Source: Phialocephala subalpina (taxonomy: Eukaryota; Ascomycota; Leotiomycetes; Helotiales; Mollisiaceae). From it: a stretch of DNA of 53,687 nucleotides. How positions within the stretch are numbered: position 1 is the stretch's first letter; every line of letters starts with the position of its first letter. The position numbers and the translations under genes were made by a program. The stretch covers positions 2,647,250 through 2,700,936 of the forward strand of contig FJOG01000003.1 in NCBI GenBank assembly GCA_900073065.1, in the 5' to 3' direction. This document shows positions 1 through 11,943 of the stretch, in pieces. The notes under the pieces were generated by a model. It saw nothing but the letters and a program-made list of their open reading frames with translations, had not been told where the DNA came from and did not search any database.

Positions 1-18
1 TGAAACTGTATACTTGCC

Positions 19-1223
19 ATGATGCCCGCGAAGTCTGGCCCGCACGGTGGAATTGATGAGCAGAAGCTGTCAGAAGCCTCGACATTGAAGCCGGAAGGCA
101 ACAAACAGAAGAAATGGGCGAAGAGGTATCGGACAGAGATAGCTGCTTCATCTGCCAGCATTCTCAGCACCTTCGCTGCAGTAAGTCTTGCTCTTATCAG
201 CCAATTGGCATATGCTGACCGAAAATAGTTTCCTCTCGATAGTGTTAAGACTCGAATGCAAACATACAAATACGACAGCTTCACGGACTGCGTTCGCCAC
301 ACTTACAGAACGGAGAAATGGCGGGGATTCTTTCGAGGGGTAACGGCTCCTATGGCATCCATTGCTCTTGTTCGAACAGTCTCATTCTCCGTGTACCAGA
401 AATCTAAGTATACTTATGCTGCTTGGTTTTCCCGGAATTTTGGATTCGACCCGTTGCTCCACGTCAACACTCCGGGGACATATCCTACGTTTTCTACAAT
501 TGCATGTTTCGGGGCTGCAGGAGCTACGGCGGGGTCATTCATCACACTGGTGGCTTGTGAGCAGGACGACGAGGAATATCTGCAGGAAGCAGCTGACACT
601 AGCACAGGTCCATTCGAATTGACGAAACTAAGTGCTCAGGTGTCAGTCCTTATGGCTGACAGTACTGGTGCTTCGAGTGTCTCCGATCCATTAAACGGCA
701 GGGCAGTGGCTGCCAGCTATCAGAACAAAGGTACTTTCAAGACGGCGAAGAATATTGTTAAACACCGCGGAATCGCTGGACTGTATTCTGGATTCAATCT
801 TCATCTTCGTGAGTACGTCCGCTGATTTCACAGAATCAAAGCTCATATCCCAAAGTGAGAGATACATTGGGCACCGCAATTTATTTCATGACCTATGAGA
901 GCTGCAAGCAACTTTTGACTACGTTTCGCGGGGATTCGTCTCCGACCAACCCTGTGGCTGTTGTTCTTGCAGGTGGCTTATGTGGTGTTGCCAGTTGGGC
1001 TTTGATATATCCGATCGACTCAGCCAAAAGCATATACCAGAGGAATTGTCTTACACACTGCAGAGGAGAGAAGGTCGAGAAAGCGCCAAAGATTCAATTT
1101 TTCAACAAAAGGATGTATCGGGGACTAGGAGTTTCAATGGGTCGATCGTGTGTTGTCAACTCGATTTTCTTTTCGGCATTCGAATTTATCAAGAAACAAA
1201 TAAATGCTATGGAGGACCACTGA
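19..1223 (+). CDS. Mitochondrial carrier family (SLC25-like) protein
   Basis: Predicted solute carrier of the inner mitochondrial membrane; the substrate cannot be read from sequence. Exons 19-180, 229-556, 608-808 and 856-1223 join to about 352 aa. The signature Px[DE]xx[KR] appears three times, once per repeat: PLDSVKTRM just after intron 1, PFELTKLSAQ after intron 2 and YPIDSAKS in exon 4. This is the diagnostic threefold carrier repeat. An in-frame TGA at 1-3 shows that the start is inside the window; ATG codons at 19 and 22 are both possible. Intron 557-607 (51 nt) is in frame and stopless, so a naive reading inserts 17 residues immediately before PFELTK; splicing restores the usual C-PFELTK context. 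Intron 809-855 joins HL to LRDTLGTA. No close neighbour suggests a pathway. The family call is firm; the transported molecule is unknown. Confidence 0.88.
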
Positions 1224-1997
1224 GTCTTGGTGCATGTTATGGGTCAGCTGTTCGGATTCATGTATTGGCTATATGTTGACATGAAAGGTCATGTCTGTAA
1301 ATAGATGTGGGAAACACAAGCTTTGTGCTACAGGAGAGCAAAGCTGAAGCCACAAACTCAAGGGTATGGTTGGGAAGGGGACTATCATGAGGACAAATAT
1401 CTACATTGTCGGAGGTAAAACAGCATATCCAAGATTGGAAAACAGGGACTTCGGTACCTGGTACTAGGAATCAAAGTATCAAATCATATCAAGTCACAAG
1501 GAGAATTCTGGGCATGTAGCCGCCCGATGCGTTGATTGACCAGCTTTCATTGGATGATTTGAGACCCCTCTTGATCATTCGAGGAACAGCGTTCCCCGCC
1601 ATGAGAGTATGGGCATTCTTGAGAAATGTTGAGTTTCAAACTGTCAAAGATCAACTAGGACCTGATCGAATAGAAGAAAGGAAAGAAAATACTTTTCTCA
1701 TTTACTACAAGGCTTCCGCAGGCTCACCATCAAGCCAAAACTTCGAGGGGCAGGCAGTTCTTGTTCACGTGAGTCACTGTCTTCTTTGAGACTAGCGCAT
1801 ACCTAGAAAATCGAGGCGTTAAAACCTCAGCGGCTGCACCTCCGAACCTCGTCTTTCTCACAACATTTCAACGCGATACGTTTTCTTTCAACCACCACGC
1901 ATTTCCTGCTGGTGATCTCTTCATATTGTACAAGCTAGCGCTTGTACATCCACTAACACACGCAGATCTGAACATGGTGAGTTGAAATACCATCGTG
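1224..1997. other. Intergenic, no convincing gene
   Basis: This 774-bp stretch follows the carrier and precedes the DUF2293 gene. It holds only short open frames without recognisable domains. Near its right end an ATG at 1974 opens a three-codon upstream frame (ATG GTG AGT TGA) 24 nt before the main start; its GTGAGT could alternatively be a 5' splice site. Confidence 0.5.
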
Positions 1998-4990
1998 ATG
2001 GCCAAAAAGAAGAAGGTGCAGGCTGGCATGGGCCAGGCAACTGCCAGCAAAAAAGGAGGTCGGACAACCCGAACAACCAAAGATGGGCGTCCTTTGACCA
2101 AGGATGAGCGTCGCATCCGCAAGCTGGAGCGTCGCAAGAAAGAGAAGAGGAACTATACCGCGGATGACTGGGCTGCTCCAGCTCCGTCGCACTTGGTCGC
2201 GAAACTTGATCTACCCAAGGTCAAGTCCAAGTACCAGTCATACTTTGAATTCGCCGACAATCCGGAGAGGAAAGAGAAGAAGCTCGAGTTCACGGTAGGA
2301 TATTTTTCGATTTCGTCGCTCATGACGACTAATTTCGTGATAGGTTACGGATGACCAAAACCCGCCACCAGGATTCACTTTCGTTCCGATCGGAGACCCG
2401 ATCATGACCAACAAATGCAAAGAGCTCTCACGAGAAAGAGATGCCATGATATTCATCGTCTCGGTAAGTTGATAATCCAATTTTGCGATGAAATGAGCAA
2501 GATGACTGACGGTACTTCAGATGTGGAAAGAAGAGAATTCGAAAATTTCAGAACACATTCACCGAACCGGCTACCACTTCCGAGAAATGATTGTCGAAGA
2601 AGCCCGCGATATCATCGGCGAAACAGTAATTTCGAAACCGGCCGCAAGACCAGGATTCATAGAGCCAATTCCCGAGTCTCAAGATGAGATCAATCGAGAG
2701 GCAGATGGAGCGATACGCGACCTCTTCCCACGAATACCAAACACAGACCGCACGATGATCATCGAACACGCATTCAAGAAGGGTGCTATGTTTCATGGTG
2801 AGCCTACTGTCGGATTACAAACTAACATTCCATTGTCGCGCCGAGTCCAGTTGGCTGTCCTTGCCCATATTAGGCACACCCATACAAGATACGACAAACT
2901 CCTCCGAGAGACGTCATGGATGAATGCACGGAAGGCAGTCGAGCCAGTATGCCTCGATGTGCTTGTCAAATGGCGCGGAGATGAGGAAACCGGACGAGAC
3001 CAGATGGACGAAATCCTTCGCGAGGTCGTCATTATCACCGACTCCGAGAATGAGAGTGACAGCTCGGAAGATGATGATAGCTCAGACGAGGAAGGTGAAG
3101 TCACCTCTGCAAGCTCTCCGGAAGCCCCTTCGTTGCCAGTCTCCCGCAATGAACAAAGACCTATGCCACCATCCATTCAGCCCATACCGTCGGCTGGACC
3201 CAGGACAAGCCGAGTCCCGGGTAGAAACAACAACGGTGCCATATCATCTCGCACACGGTCAAAAGTGAACCCTAACCCACAGAAGAAAGCACAACGCGGA
3301 TTCAAGCGTTATCAAGCAGCTTGGGAGGATGCTGTGCACCGACGCCAAGAGCGCCCTGCATCTGGACCGAACCTCGCAAGCACTCCGTTCGAAGATCCGG
3401 CTGTTAGACGAACTCAGAACCCGGTCGCTTCGCCAGTCTACAGCATGCCACAACACCCATCTCATCAATCTGCTGTTGCACGCCCGTCAAATCTTGCTCA
3501 TCAGTACGGCAGGGACGACATCCAATATATGCAGCCAATGAACGCCGCTCGACCCGTAAGTCAACATGGTATACTCCTCCTTCAGTTTCAGTCCCGTTAA
3601 CAAGAACAGGCTTACTATTCACAACAGGGACCGGTCCAAGGATTTACCAGAGAGGAGGTAACTGTAAGGTCCCATACTGATCGTCCCGTATATTATCAAG
3701 AAGTCCCTCAACGACTTGGGACTCCTACCCGTATAATAAGGGAGCAGAGACCGTCACAAGTTGTGAGAGGTTCTCCGCTCAAACGTGGGCCAGAAGATAT
3801 GCCTTTGCCTTCCATTGAAACAGCTTCAAGCGATATCGCCACACCTCACAAAGATGAGCGGCTTAGCGCTCACGAAAACTCCAGTCACTCACAGGATTTT
3901 TATCCTCGCCGAGTGATGGAGCAACGCTTGCAATCCCCTGCAGCTCGCTCGGTGATTGTCATCAATGATGACACTCCGCCGATAAAGCGTCGTCGTGTTG
4001 TTTACGAAGATGATTTCGGCTCTTCCAGACCTGTTCAATCTCGTGATCATGTTTATGTTTCAGCTCCGCATTCTGATTCTCATTTGATCTCGGCACCATC
4101 TGCTCAGTCAGAGGATTTCCTAGTACGGCGTCCTGCAGCGTCAAGTTATTCTGCTCAAGGTTTGATGAGGAGAGAACCCGAGTACTATACAGATCCTGTC
4201 ACTGGAGAGCGGCTTCCTATCTATGACGCACCAGAATCGAGTCACTTTGCATCGCAATCTGAACACACCAGGAGAGTGGATGCAGAGCCTGCGTATGGAC
4301 GAAAGGGAGAAGATCGTAGTGAACGGCCGACAGAATATCCCCAGCCAGTTCGTGATTATAATGTTTTTGGCCCCTCCACGCGGAACTTGACCAATATGAA
4401 CGGGCATGAAGGATTTCAAAAGGTGGAACGTGATATTCGACAAGCTCAACCTGGTTACAATCACGGTGTTTGTCCTATGGGACCATCGTCGCCACAGTAT
4501 CCTGTTTCTCAACATATATCTCGTTCTCGTCACGGAGTTCCTGTCTCCAATGGTCCAGATCAGGATTTCATTCATAGCTTCTCTCAGTCTCGTCTTGATG
4601 GTCCGTCATCGCAAGCAAGAGGTGGTTTCAATGTTGTCTCTGAAGGATCTTATCAAAATGGTGTTGATTATGGAAATTTTCAACCATATGGGAACTATCC
4701 AGCTAGGTCAGTAGCGCCACCAACAATAGCTCGAGCAAGGTCTCCTACTCGATACGTCGAGAGACCCATGTAAGTGTCCATCTTCGTCCGATAGACAATC
4801 CGCTGATCAGAGTGCCTGTTCCAGGCAATATAGCCAACCACAATATGACCATGACCGACCCGTTCCGGACTATCGACACCCTGTCGGAGAGCCTGTGAGG
4901 GCTATACATCAGCAACACGCTCTCCCGCAAGGAGGTGCACCATATTTCCGACCAACGGACGCGAGACAGCCTGTGTATATCATCGATTGA
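1998..4990 (+). CDS. DUF2293-domain protein with long disordered tail
   Basis: Function unknown; I recognise the fungal DUF2293 family. Exons are 1998-2294, 2344-2463, 2521-3555, 3610-4769 and 4825-4990, giving about 923 aa, and all joins keep phase. The N-terminus is very basic (MAKKKKVQAG, then KDERRIRKLERRKKEKR), which suggests nuclear or nucleic-acid association. The DUF2293 block lies early in exon 3, roughly residues 165-300, around PRIPNTDRTMIIEHAFKKG and RVQLAVLAHIRHTHTRYD. It is followed by an acidic serine patch (DSENESDSSEDDDSSDEE) and then some 600 residues of low-complexity sequence rich in Ser, Pro, Gln, Tyr and Arg with KRRR-type basic clusters, probably disordered. The ATG at 1998 was chosen because it continues directly into family-like sequence; the short upstream frame at 1974 is noted separately. 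Confidence 0.8.
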
Positions 4991-5508
4991 TCTGGTATTT
5001 GAGACGGATGAAGGAACTTGTGTAAGCTTGTGTGTAGCTAGGAACGGAAGAGTGTTATCTTGGGGACCGGCTAGCATGAAAAGAGCACAGTCGCTAATGG
5101 ATTCTGGGAGGAGTAAATATGGTGGACAACATTGTACAAAGGGTATCATATGGATGGGTAGGGAGGATTCTCTGCGAAGCATAGCATGCAAGGTTACGTT
5201 TGCACGAGCAAGGAGTTTGGGATCACCAGCATTGGGAGGAGCATTCTTGGAGTTCATGGATTATATCATGGAGGAGAGCTCATCATTGTCTATATGGCTA
5301 CAATACCAGGGATCATTGAGAGTGGCTTACAGGAAGCAACTTTTTGTGTATGTTCTGAGATGGCCATAGCTGTCCATACTGTACAAAATCACATGTCAAT
5401 GAACATTCTTCAAAACTTCATATTGCATTCGTCGCCGTCTTCGTGATTCTAGGGTATTGATCTGATCAAAATGCTCATAAAACGCCTCGCAATGCACATA
5501 TCACCGAA
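4991..5508. other. Convergent intergenic region
   Basis: These 518 bp lie between the 3' ends of the DUF2293 gene and vps20 and presumably hold both 3' UTRs. Open frames here overlap on both strands and show no domain. I see no gene. Confidence 0.5.
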
Positions 5509-6215
5509 TTATGCCAGAATAGCCTCCCTTGGCTCCTCTTGCTCACGCTCTCTCTGTCTCGCCTTGACTCTCTCCTTGCTTGGCAGTTCGGAGGTGGGTA
5601 CTGAAGGTAGGGGAACACCTGTGACCTCTGCCTCGAGGGCCTCTAATTCATCCTCAACTTCGTCTTCATCTTGGTTCGAGATTCTCCCGCCGAGCATTTC
5701 ACTTATTTCCTAGGGAGGTATCAACAATAGTCTTACACTAAAGACGTATGAAACCAACCTTTTGATACGCAATCGCATCAGCGGTGTCTCCCATCAACTT
5801 CTCAACATGATCGATTCCTCCCATTTCCTTATGTATTTCTTGCAGCACACTCGTCCCTTGCTGTAATCCGAAGATAACATCTTTCTGCACCAGCGCAAAT
5901 TCCACGCTGCTGGTCAGTTTCTCAAGTTGTTCGAGTTGCGCATCTGTCTTTGCCAGCAAAGATTCCTGGTATTTCTTCCTCCGTAATGCCAACAAAGCTT
6001 TCGCCTTGTCCCCTTTTGCCAGCATCTGCTTTGCTATATCTTTCTCCCGGTCTGTGAGAACTGTAATGCGCCGTTGGTACTGATGTAGCTTGTCGCGTTG
6101 GTTCTTCATGTCCAGGATCGCCCTGTACTTTGTCAGCTGTTGAATGTCCATTGAGCTCTGGAAGCACACACTTGTCCTGGGCAGAGATCTTGTGAGAGCT
6201 CGGTGAATTGCCCAT
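5509..6215 (-). CDS. vps20: ESCRT-III subunit Vps20 (CHMP6 type)
   Basis: Vps20 is the ESCRT-III initiator at the endosomal membrane: it receives the signal from ESCRT-II and nucleates Snf7 polymers during multivesicular-body sorting. Exons on the minus strand are 6215-6172, 6122-5759 and 5709-5509, about 202 aa. The N-terminus MGNSPSSHKISAQDK carries Gly2 followed by Ser, matching the N-myristoylation signal known for this subunit. Exon 2 holds the basic helical core (LDMKNQRDKLHQYQRRI, ALLALRRKKYQE, SSVEFALVQKDVIFGLQQG). Exon 3 supplies the acidic C-terminal half (MLGGRISNQDEDEVEDELE) and LPSVPTSELP. The upstream frame starting with MRQHAS was rejected because it reads through intron 1 and loses the MGNS start. 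The gene is divergent from rix7 across 238 bp. Confidence 0.93.
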
Positions 6216-6453
6216 GATCGTCGCTGCCTGCTTTGACACAGAAGAAAGGAAGCATGCTGTCGCAACTTAAGCTTGGAACCTTGAAGCCCCCATCATCAGC
6301 GTCGTTTGTCGCGTGCCATACAAGGCAAGGGTCGCGATAAGCGATAACGGCAAGTACCGGTGCAAGTGTGAATTTTTTCGGATTGACATGCAGATACTCC
6401 AAACTATATCACGGACCTCGAAAACTTGCGCCAAATGCCTTGATGCCCCGACA
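6216..6453. promoter_or_regulatory. Shared vps20/rix7 promoter region
   Basis: Only 238 bp separate the two divergent start codons, so both promoters and 5' UTRs must lie here. I see no clear TATA box or named operator. The compact head-to-head layout is seen; co-regulation is an inference. Confidence 0.5.
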
Positions 6454-8910
6454 ATGATGGTCTCACGGGGTCCCAAAACCTCGCTGACGCAAAGCCTCGA
6501 CCGCGAGGTACGTATGATTACCTCCCAGGATCCCGCTTCAGGCACGAATTGGGTCGAAACTATCATAGAATAGACGCTGATCAGGTACAGATTTATCAAG
6601 TAGTGCGGAAATTAGCTGACGAGCATGCACAATTCGATAAAGGGGGGAAGCGGCTCACCGTCTCTGTTGTATATGAGAGTATCAAGCGCTCAAATTCCAG
6701 CCTGAAACGAAAAAGTAAGAAGTTACTTGAGGACTCGATCGACCGTGTGCTGCGCGTTATGAAAGAGGAGCAGGACGAAGAGGATGATAGCGAGTCTTTA
6801 GATGGAGATTTTGAGGGTATCGACGACTCTGGGCATCAAGTGAAGGTTAGGCCTTTCGGGCAGCATCTGCAGAATTTGGAAACTGTGATCCTGACATTCG
6901 CAGGAACACAATATTATGAATAGGAGCATCACGAAGATGTGGGCAAAATCGGCATCTACCACGACAACTCCGACTCCAAGAGAAGAATCGCCTGTTCAAA
7001 GCGGACTTATTACCTCCAATATCGTAGCTCCTGCCCAATTAGCAGAGATGGAATCTCCTGCAAGGCCCGAGAGACAAGCGAATGGAGAACCAAGCAAGAA
7101 ACGACGGAAAGCAGAGGGGCTACGGAAAGATCTGGACAGATCACCGCCTACGGACATATCTTTGGAGAATCTTGGAGGAGTGGAAGGTGTTATTGAAGAG
7201 CTCAACGAGTTGGTGGCTATGCCTATGCTCTATCCGGATACATACATAAAGACTGGAATACAACCTCCGAGAGGAGTGCTACTTCATGGTCCGCCAGGAT
7301 GTGGAAAAACTATGATAGCCAATGCATTCGCGGCCGAAATCAAGGTCTCTTTTATACCTCTGTCAGCACCTTCACTGGTAGCAGGCATGTCTGGAGAATC
7401 CGAGAAGAAGATCAGGGACGTATTTGACGAGGCAAAGAAGATGGCACCCTGTCTCGTCTTCATTGACGAGATTGATGTTATTATGGGCAAGCGGGAGAGC
7501 GCTCAGAGGGAAATGGAGAAGCGAATAGTGGCTCAAATGCTCACTTGCATGGACGACATGGCTTTGGAGAAGACTGGTGGAAAGCCAGTCATTATCATCG
7601 CTGCTACGAACAGGCCGGACAGCCTTGATCCTGCTCTACGGAGAGCAGGACGTTTCAATAAGGAGATCAATCTCGGTGTGCCGAATGAGCTGGCTCGGGA
7701 GAAGATTCTACTAGCTCTAACTAAGAAGTTGACCTTGGCCGTGGATTTCGACTATCGAAGCTTGGCGAAGAAAACTCCTGGATTCGTTGGAGCTGATTTG
7801 AATGATGTTGTTTCAGTAGCTGGTACAGAAGCCATGAAGCGTATGATGGCGGTCCTTAAGGAACGAGCTAAGGAGCCAAACGGATCGGAAATGGATATTG
7901 ATACTTTTGCTCAAGAGCAGAAAATTCCACCGTCTTTGCTGATATTAAGATCTCTGGTTGAAGGCGCCGGAAAGCCTACACCAAATGACGATATTTCCAT
8001 CACGTACGATGACTTCGTCACAGCCATCTCAAAGGTGCAACCCTCAGCTAAACGAGAAGGCTTTGCTACGATACCAGATACCACATGGGCACACATTGGT
8101 GCTCTACACGAAGTCAGGGATCAGCTTGAGATGGCCATTGTGGAACCGATCAAGCGACCAGAATCATTTGCAAGAGTCGGTATCACAGCACCAACCGGTG
8201 TTCTTCTCTGGGGTCCGCCAGGTTGTGGCAAAACCCTCCTCGCAAAAGCAGTCGCCAACGAATCAAAAGCAAACTTCATCTCCATCAAAGGCCCAGAACT
8301 ACTCAACAAGTACGTTGGAGAATCAGAACGAGCCGTTCGACAGACATTCGAGCGAGCTCGTTCATCAGTACCATGTATCCTCTTCTTCGATGAACTGGAT
8401 GCCTTGGTCCCTAAACGAGAGGACTCATTATCAGAAGCCAGCAGCAAAGTAGTAAACACCCTCCTCACTGAACTCGACGGCCTCTCCAACCGCGCAGGAA
8501 TCTACGTAATCGCCGCCACTAACCGCCCCGACATGATCGACCCCGCCATGCTTCGTCCTGGCCGACTCGGTACATCCGTCTTCGTCGACCTTCCTACCCC
8601 CGACGAACGTGTCGAGATCCTCAAAGCCCTATACAAGAAAGCCCTCCCAGCAGCGCCACAAGAAGAAGTTGATGGTCTAGAAAGTGTGGCAAGGGATGTG
8701 AGGTGTACGGGGTATAGTGGTGCTGATTTGGGGAATTTGCATCAGGCGGCTGCGGTGGCGGCGTTGAAGAGGGAGATGGGTGCTGGCGGGGTGGGGAGTG
8801 AGGCTGGGTTGAGGATTGTGAGGGCTGATTGGGATGTGGGGTTGGGGAAGGTGAAGGCTAGTGTTAAGGATGCGGGGAAGTATAGGAGGCTGAAGGAGAG
8901 GGGGATGTGA
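6454..8910 (+). CDS. rix7: Ribosome-biogenesis tandem AAA+ ATPase Rix7 (NVL type)
   Basis: Rix7 is a nucleolar/nuclear type II AAA+ unfoldase that strips assembly factors from pre-60S ribosomes. Exons are 6454-6507, 6585-6839 or 6845, and 6904-8910, about 773 aa. The N-terminal helical domain (SLDRE-VQIYQVVRKL, RSNSSLKRKSKKLLEDSIDRV) is typical of Rix7/NVL and separates it from Cdc48. D1 has Walker A GPPGCGKT near residue 234 and Walker B VFIDEID near 290. D2 has Walker A GPPGCGKT near 541 and Walker B LFFDELD near 596, with AATNRPD in both. Intron 2 has two in-phase donors six bases apart (6840 and 6846), changing the product by Val-Lys. ATG 6454 or 6457 is the start; earlier in-frame ATGs lie close to vps20 and extend a non-family sequence. 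Confidence 0.93.
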
Positions 8911-9389
8911 GGGATGGTGAACTTGGGTGGAGATCAGGTACACGAGGATGGATACTCCCGCGAATGTGGGTAGCGAATTCAGATCTTATTGATGCGAGAA
9001 TCTTCGAAATATTTGTGGTGGACATTGCCAACCTGCTCAGGTGTGGTTGCGCATCCACAGGACAGACATTCCGCGACTGGATGGTCCTCACTTTCGAATG
9101 TACGTCCCAGGGCCGACATTACAGCACACTTGACCGATCAATCCCATAATATACATTTGGAGGTCTCAAGCGTAGGGTGCTACCTATCCACGTTGAGACC
9201 GCCCAATCTCACTGCTACTAGATCATATGTCCTAGCTTCCAACGATAAGTATGTGCGAGCCGTGACCATCTTACCAGCTCCAAAATTATTCCCTGGATTT
9301 CTCCCAATGATAGCGAGTCACAACAAGCTCCCCATTACTGTATGCGATGTCTCGCCATTGATAGTTTTTGAAGCAAGCCTCAGCTCCGC
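8911..9389. other. Convergent intergenic region
   Basis: This 479-bp stretch lies between the 3' ends of rix7 and the MBOAT gene. One open frame on the plus strand is antisense to the end of the MBOAT coding region and has no domain. I see nothing else. Confidence 0.45.
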
Positions 9390-10782
9390 TCAACTCCCCT
9401 GCCAACCCGGCCATGGCCTACCCCACAGCAGTCCAACCACACTGAACGGGACTAACTTCAACTTGAATGCTCCCGAGGCAGCAAGATCTCCCAAGAACAC
9501 ATACATTGTAAAGAAAGCCCACACCAGCGAGTACAACAGAATCCAAGCTTTCCTCTTAACGTGTCCCACTTCAAATGTTTCCATGAAAGAATCAATGAGG
9601 ATTTGGAGCGCGATCCCAATGGCTTGAGAGGTGAAACCGATGAAGGTCAATATGGGATAGGTGTGTGTGAGCTGAATGTGAGAAGCGCCTCCGTGGCAAA
9701 TACCTGAAAGGAGGAAGACGATTTGCATGCGAATGAGACTGCGACCGTGGTATGACCACCTTGAAAAGTCGGGATCGGGTTTCTCGGGCACAAGGCCACG
9801 GGAGAAGGTTTGAAAGATGTGCTTGAAGAGGTCGTGCCACACTGGGGACCACATGCCTGGTTGGGACGTTAATTGGTATTGCACATATTGAAAGCAGGTA
9901 CATACCCATTAGTCCATCATCCCAGATCGCCCAGAGCGGGCCCCATAGGCGTGGATACATGAATGGCTCTCCCCAGGTACCAAGGACATTAGGCCCCAGT
10001 AGACCTACTGAAACCAGGGCGATGCATGATCCGTAGAGGTCCATGACAGAATACACGCCTGCTGTACCAAGGACGCCATTCCAGAGAAACATAAGTAGGC
10101 TGCGCGTTGAAACAGGATATACCATGCTGAGGGGTGGTTGGAAACCTTGGAAAGCCTGGCTGCGATCCATAAGGTTGATGCAAAGGTCGACCATGAGAAA
10201 TCGTGTAATCAGTAGGAAGAATTGTTGCTTGAAAAACGCTGATCGCTTGAGATCGTTGCTTCGAGTAGGCCTGAAGTAAGGATTTTCATTTGAAATGTCC
10301 ATACCTATGTCCTGGTAGAGTGTCTGAATGTCCCTAGGTACGGGGTACAATGGCTTCCGGTAACTCCATCCGATTCCTCTAAGATTGAAGAGAAGATCGA
10401 GAATCCAGTAAGCACGTCTTAGTCCGAACTCAGGGAATGGCTCCCATTCGTGACCGATCCTCCTTTTGGACATGTCCAGATTGGCTATGGCTTTTAATTT
10501 GCGTAATCTCTGAAAGTTCCTCGGATTGGTGAACAATAACAGATTTGCGGACCGGATGAACATCAAGGGACCGCCGAATCCCATGAGATATGAGATGATG
10601 ATGTTCGTGATTTTATGCGGACGATATCCATAGGCTGTCTCGCAGTAGATGACGAGGAGAGTTAAAGCTCTTACAATCCAGTGACAATAGAAAATTCGCG
10701 GGAGCATCAATGCTATGAACAGAGTCGCTGGGATGGTCAACATTCGCTGGCAGGCAGTGAGGAAGATCGTGACTGCGTCCAT
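9390..10782 (-). CDS. Wax-synthase-like MBOAT acyltransferase
   Basis: Integral membrane O-acyltransferase of the wax synthase/MBOAT_2 type; related fungal proteins acylate lipids or secondary metabolites, and the acceptor here is unknown. Exons are 10782-9906 and 9856-9390, about 447 aa, joined in phase as DDGLMG-MWSPVWHDLFK. Multiple hydrophobic helices are visible (for example PATLFIALMLPRIFY, LLVIYCE, LIRMQIVFLLSGI, WILLYSLVWAFFTMYV). MWSPVWHDLF around residue 294, with His300, matches the conserved wax-synthase signature, and SGICHGG further on supplies a second conserved-type His. The length fits the family. Neighbours (rix7 and a Cys-rich membrane protein) do not form an evident pathway. 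The GGPP synthase some 5 kb away is transcribed in the opposite direction with unrelated genes between, so I do not infer a cluster. Confidence 0.82.
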
Positions 10783-11943
10783 GACGACGTGGCACTGTGG
10801 TCCTGTGCCACATTCGAAATGGAATATTTTTTAGAGAAGTTGAAAAGTGTTGGAAGACGCGACGGATTTTTGATAGAGAAGTAGGTTTCTTTTGGGTCGG
10901 CAGAAGCCGCAAAGGTGAGCTAGCTCAACATAAAGAGAAGGTACAAGTTTGTTGTCTTGCACAAAAAAGCGCCAAGCGAGTCAATCGTGTGTAGATTGCT
11001 CTATTTTGATCGAGTTTCTTCATTTCGCCTCAATAAACAAACGAGTGAATCTTAAAATTCTCAAGCTTGGCCAGACTTCGAGCGCCCTGAAGTCTTCGGC
11101 TTCGAAGCAGACGAACATAAAGAAAGAGATGACTGCAACCACCTGCCCTGTTCCTCATTAGAATATGTTCAGAGCATGTTCAGAGGATGTAAAAGAGCAT
11201 CAAGAAGAAAGGATGAAGAGATTTGGGGGATGGCTGTTTCCGCTTGAACTTAACTTGGTAGCCTTACCCAAGCCGAGCCTTCCACAGACCAGATAAGGTT
11301 AGAGTGTCAAAAGCCCGTCTCTCTTCTCTCTTCGCTCTTCTCTCTTCGCCCCTCTCTCTAACTTCACCAAACCTTCCGACCCATCTGCAACCTTCTTCAC
11401 CAAGTTCCTCCGGTTCTCCAAAGCCTCGTCCCCGGGAAGCCGATCCTCGTGTTGGAATGTCCAGTGAGCATTCCGTCCCAATGCAAAGACCAGGGTGAGT
11501 TGTCCAAATGCGGCACCTCACCGAAAGACGTGCATATCAACTCCACCAAATCGTCTGGAAGGATTCAGCCTCCTCATGATTGACGGGCAAGACCGAACAC
11601 GACGCAACACAGCTGGAGGCCTCATGCAGAACGGAACAGATGTAACCAACCACGAGTCAAAACCATGTGGCTTGCAGCCTCCTCAGCTTTATCCAGAAGC
11701 GTGGGTTGAACACGGTGGATTGTTTTTAAGCCACAGCTCGGAATCTGCAGTTCCATGGGCCGTCCGAGACCCTCATGTGATGTTGCGAGATGGTGTGGTA
11801 TACTCAGCTCTCTTGCAGCTGCTTTTCCTTTTGCTTCGTCATTCGTATTTCCATAATGTCAAGTTCTGCTAGATGTTGAGAGTGCAAATGTTGCAGAAAC
11901 TCACATTCCAAGCTCACCGTGACCCCGCCAAAGATCTCAGACG
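10783..11943. other. Divergent intergenic region with pyrimidine-rich tract
   Basis: This 1.16-kb stretch separates the divergent MBOAT and Cys-rich genes. It includes a CT-rich simple tract around 11318-11360 (TCTCTTCTCTCTTCGC-like units). Two small plus-strand open frames at about 11304-11872 have no domains and poor start context. I interpret the stretch as promoter and UTR. Confidence 0.45.

Noticed and set aside
11304..11872. Two small frames upstream of the Cys-rich gene
   Set aside because: The first is encoded by a CT-rich simple tract and the second lacks a good ATG; both are probably leader or promoter sequence.
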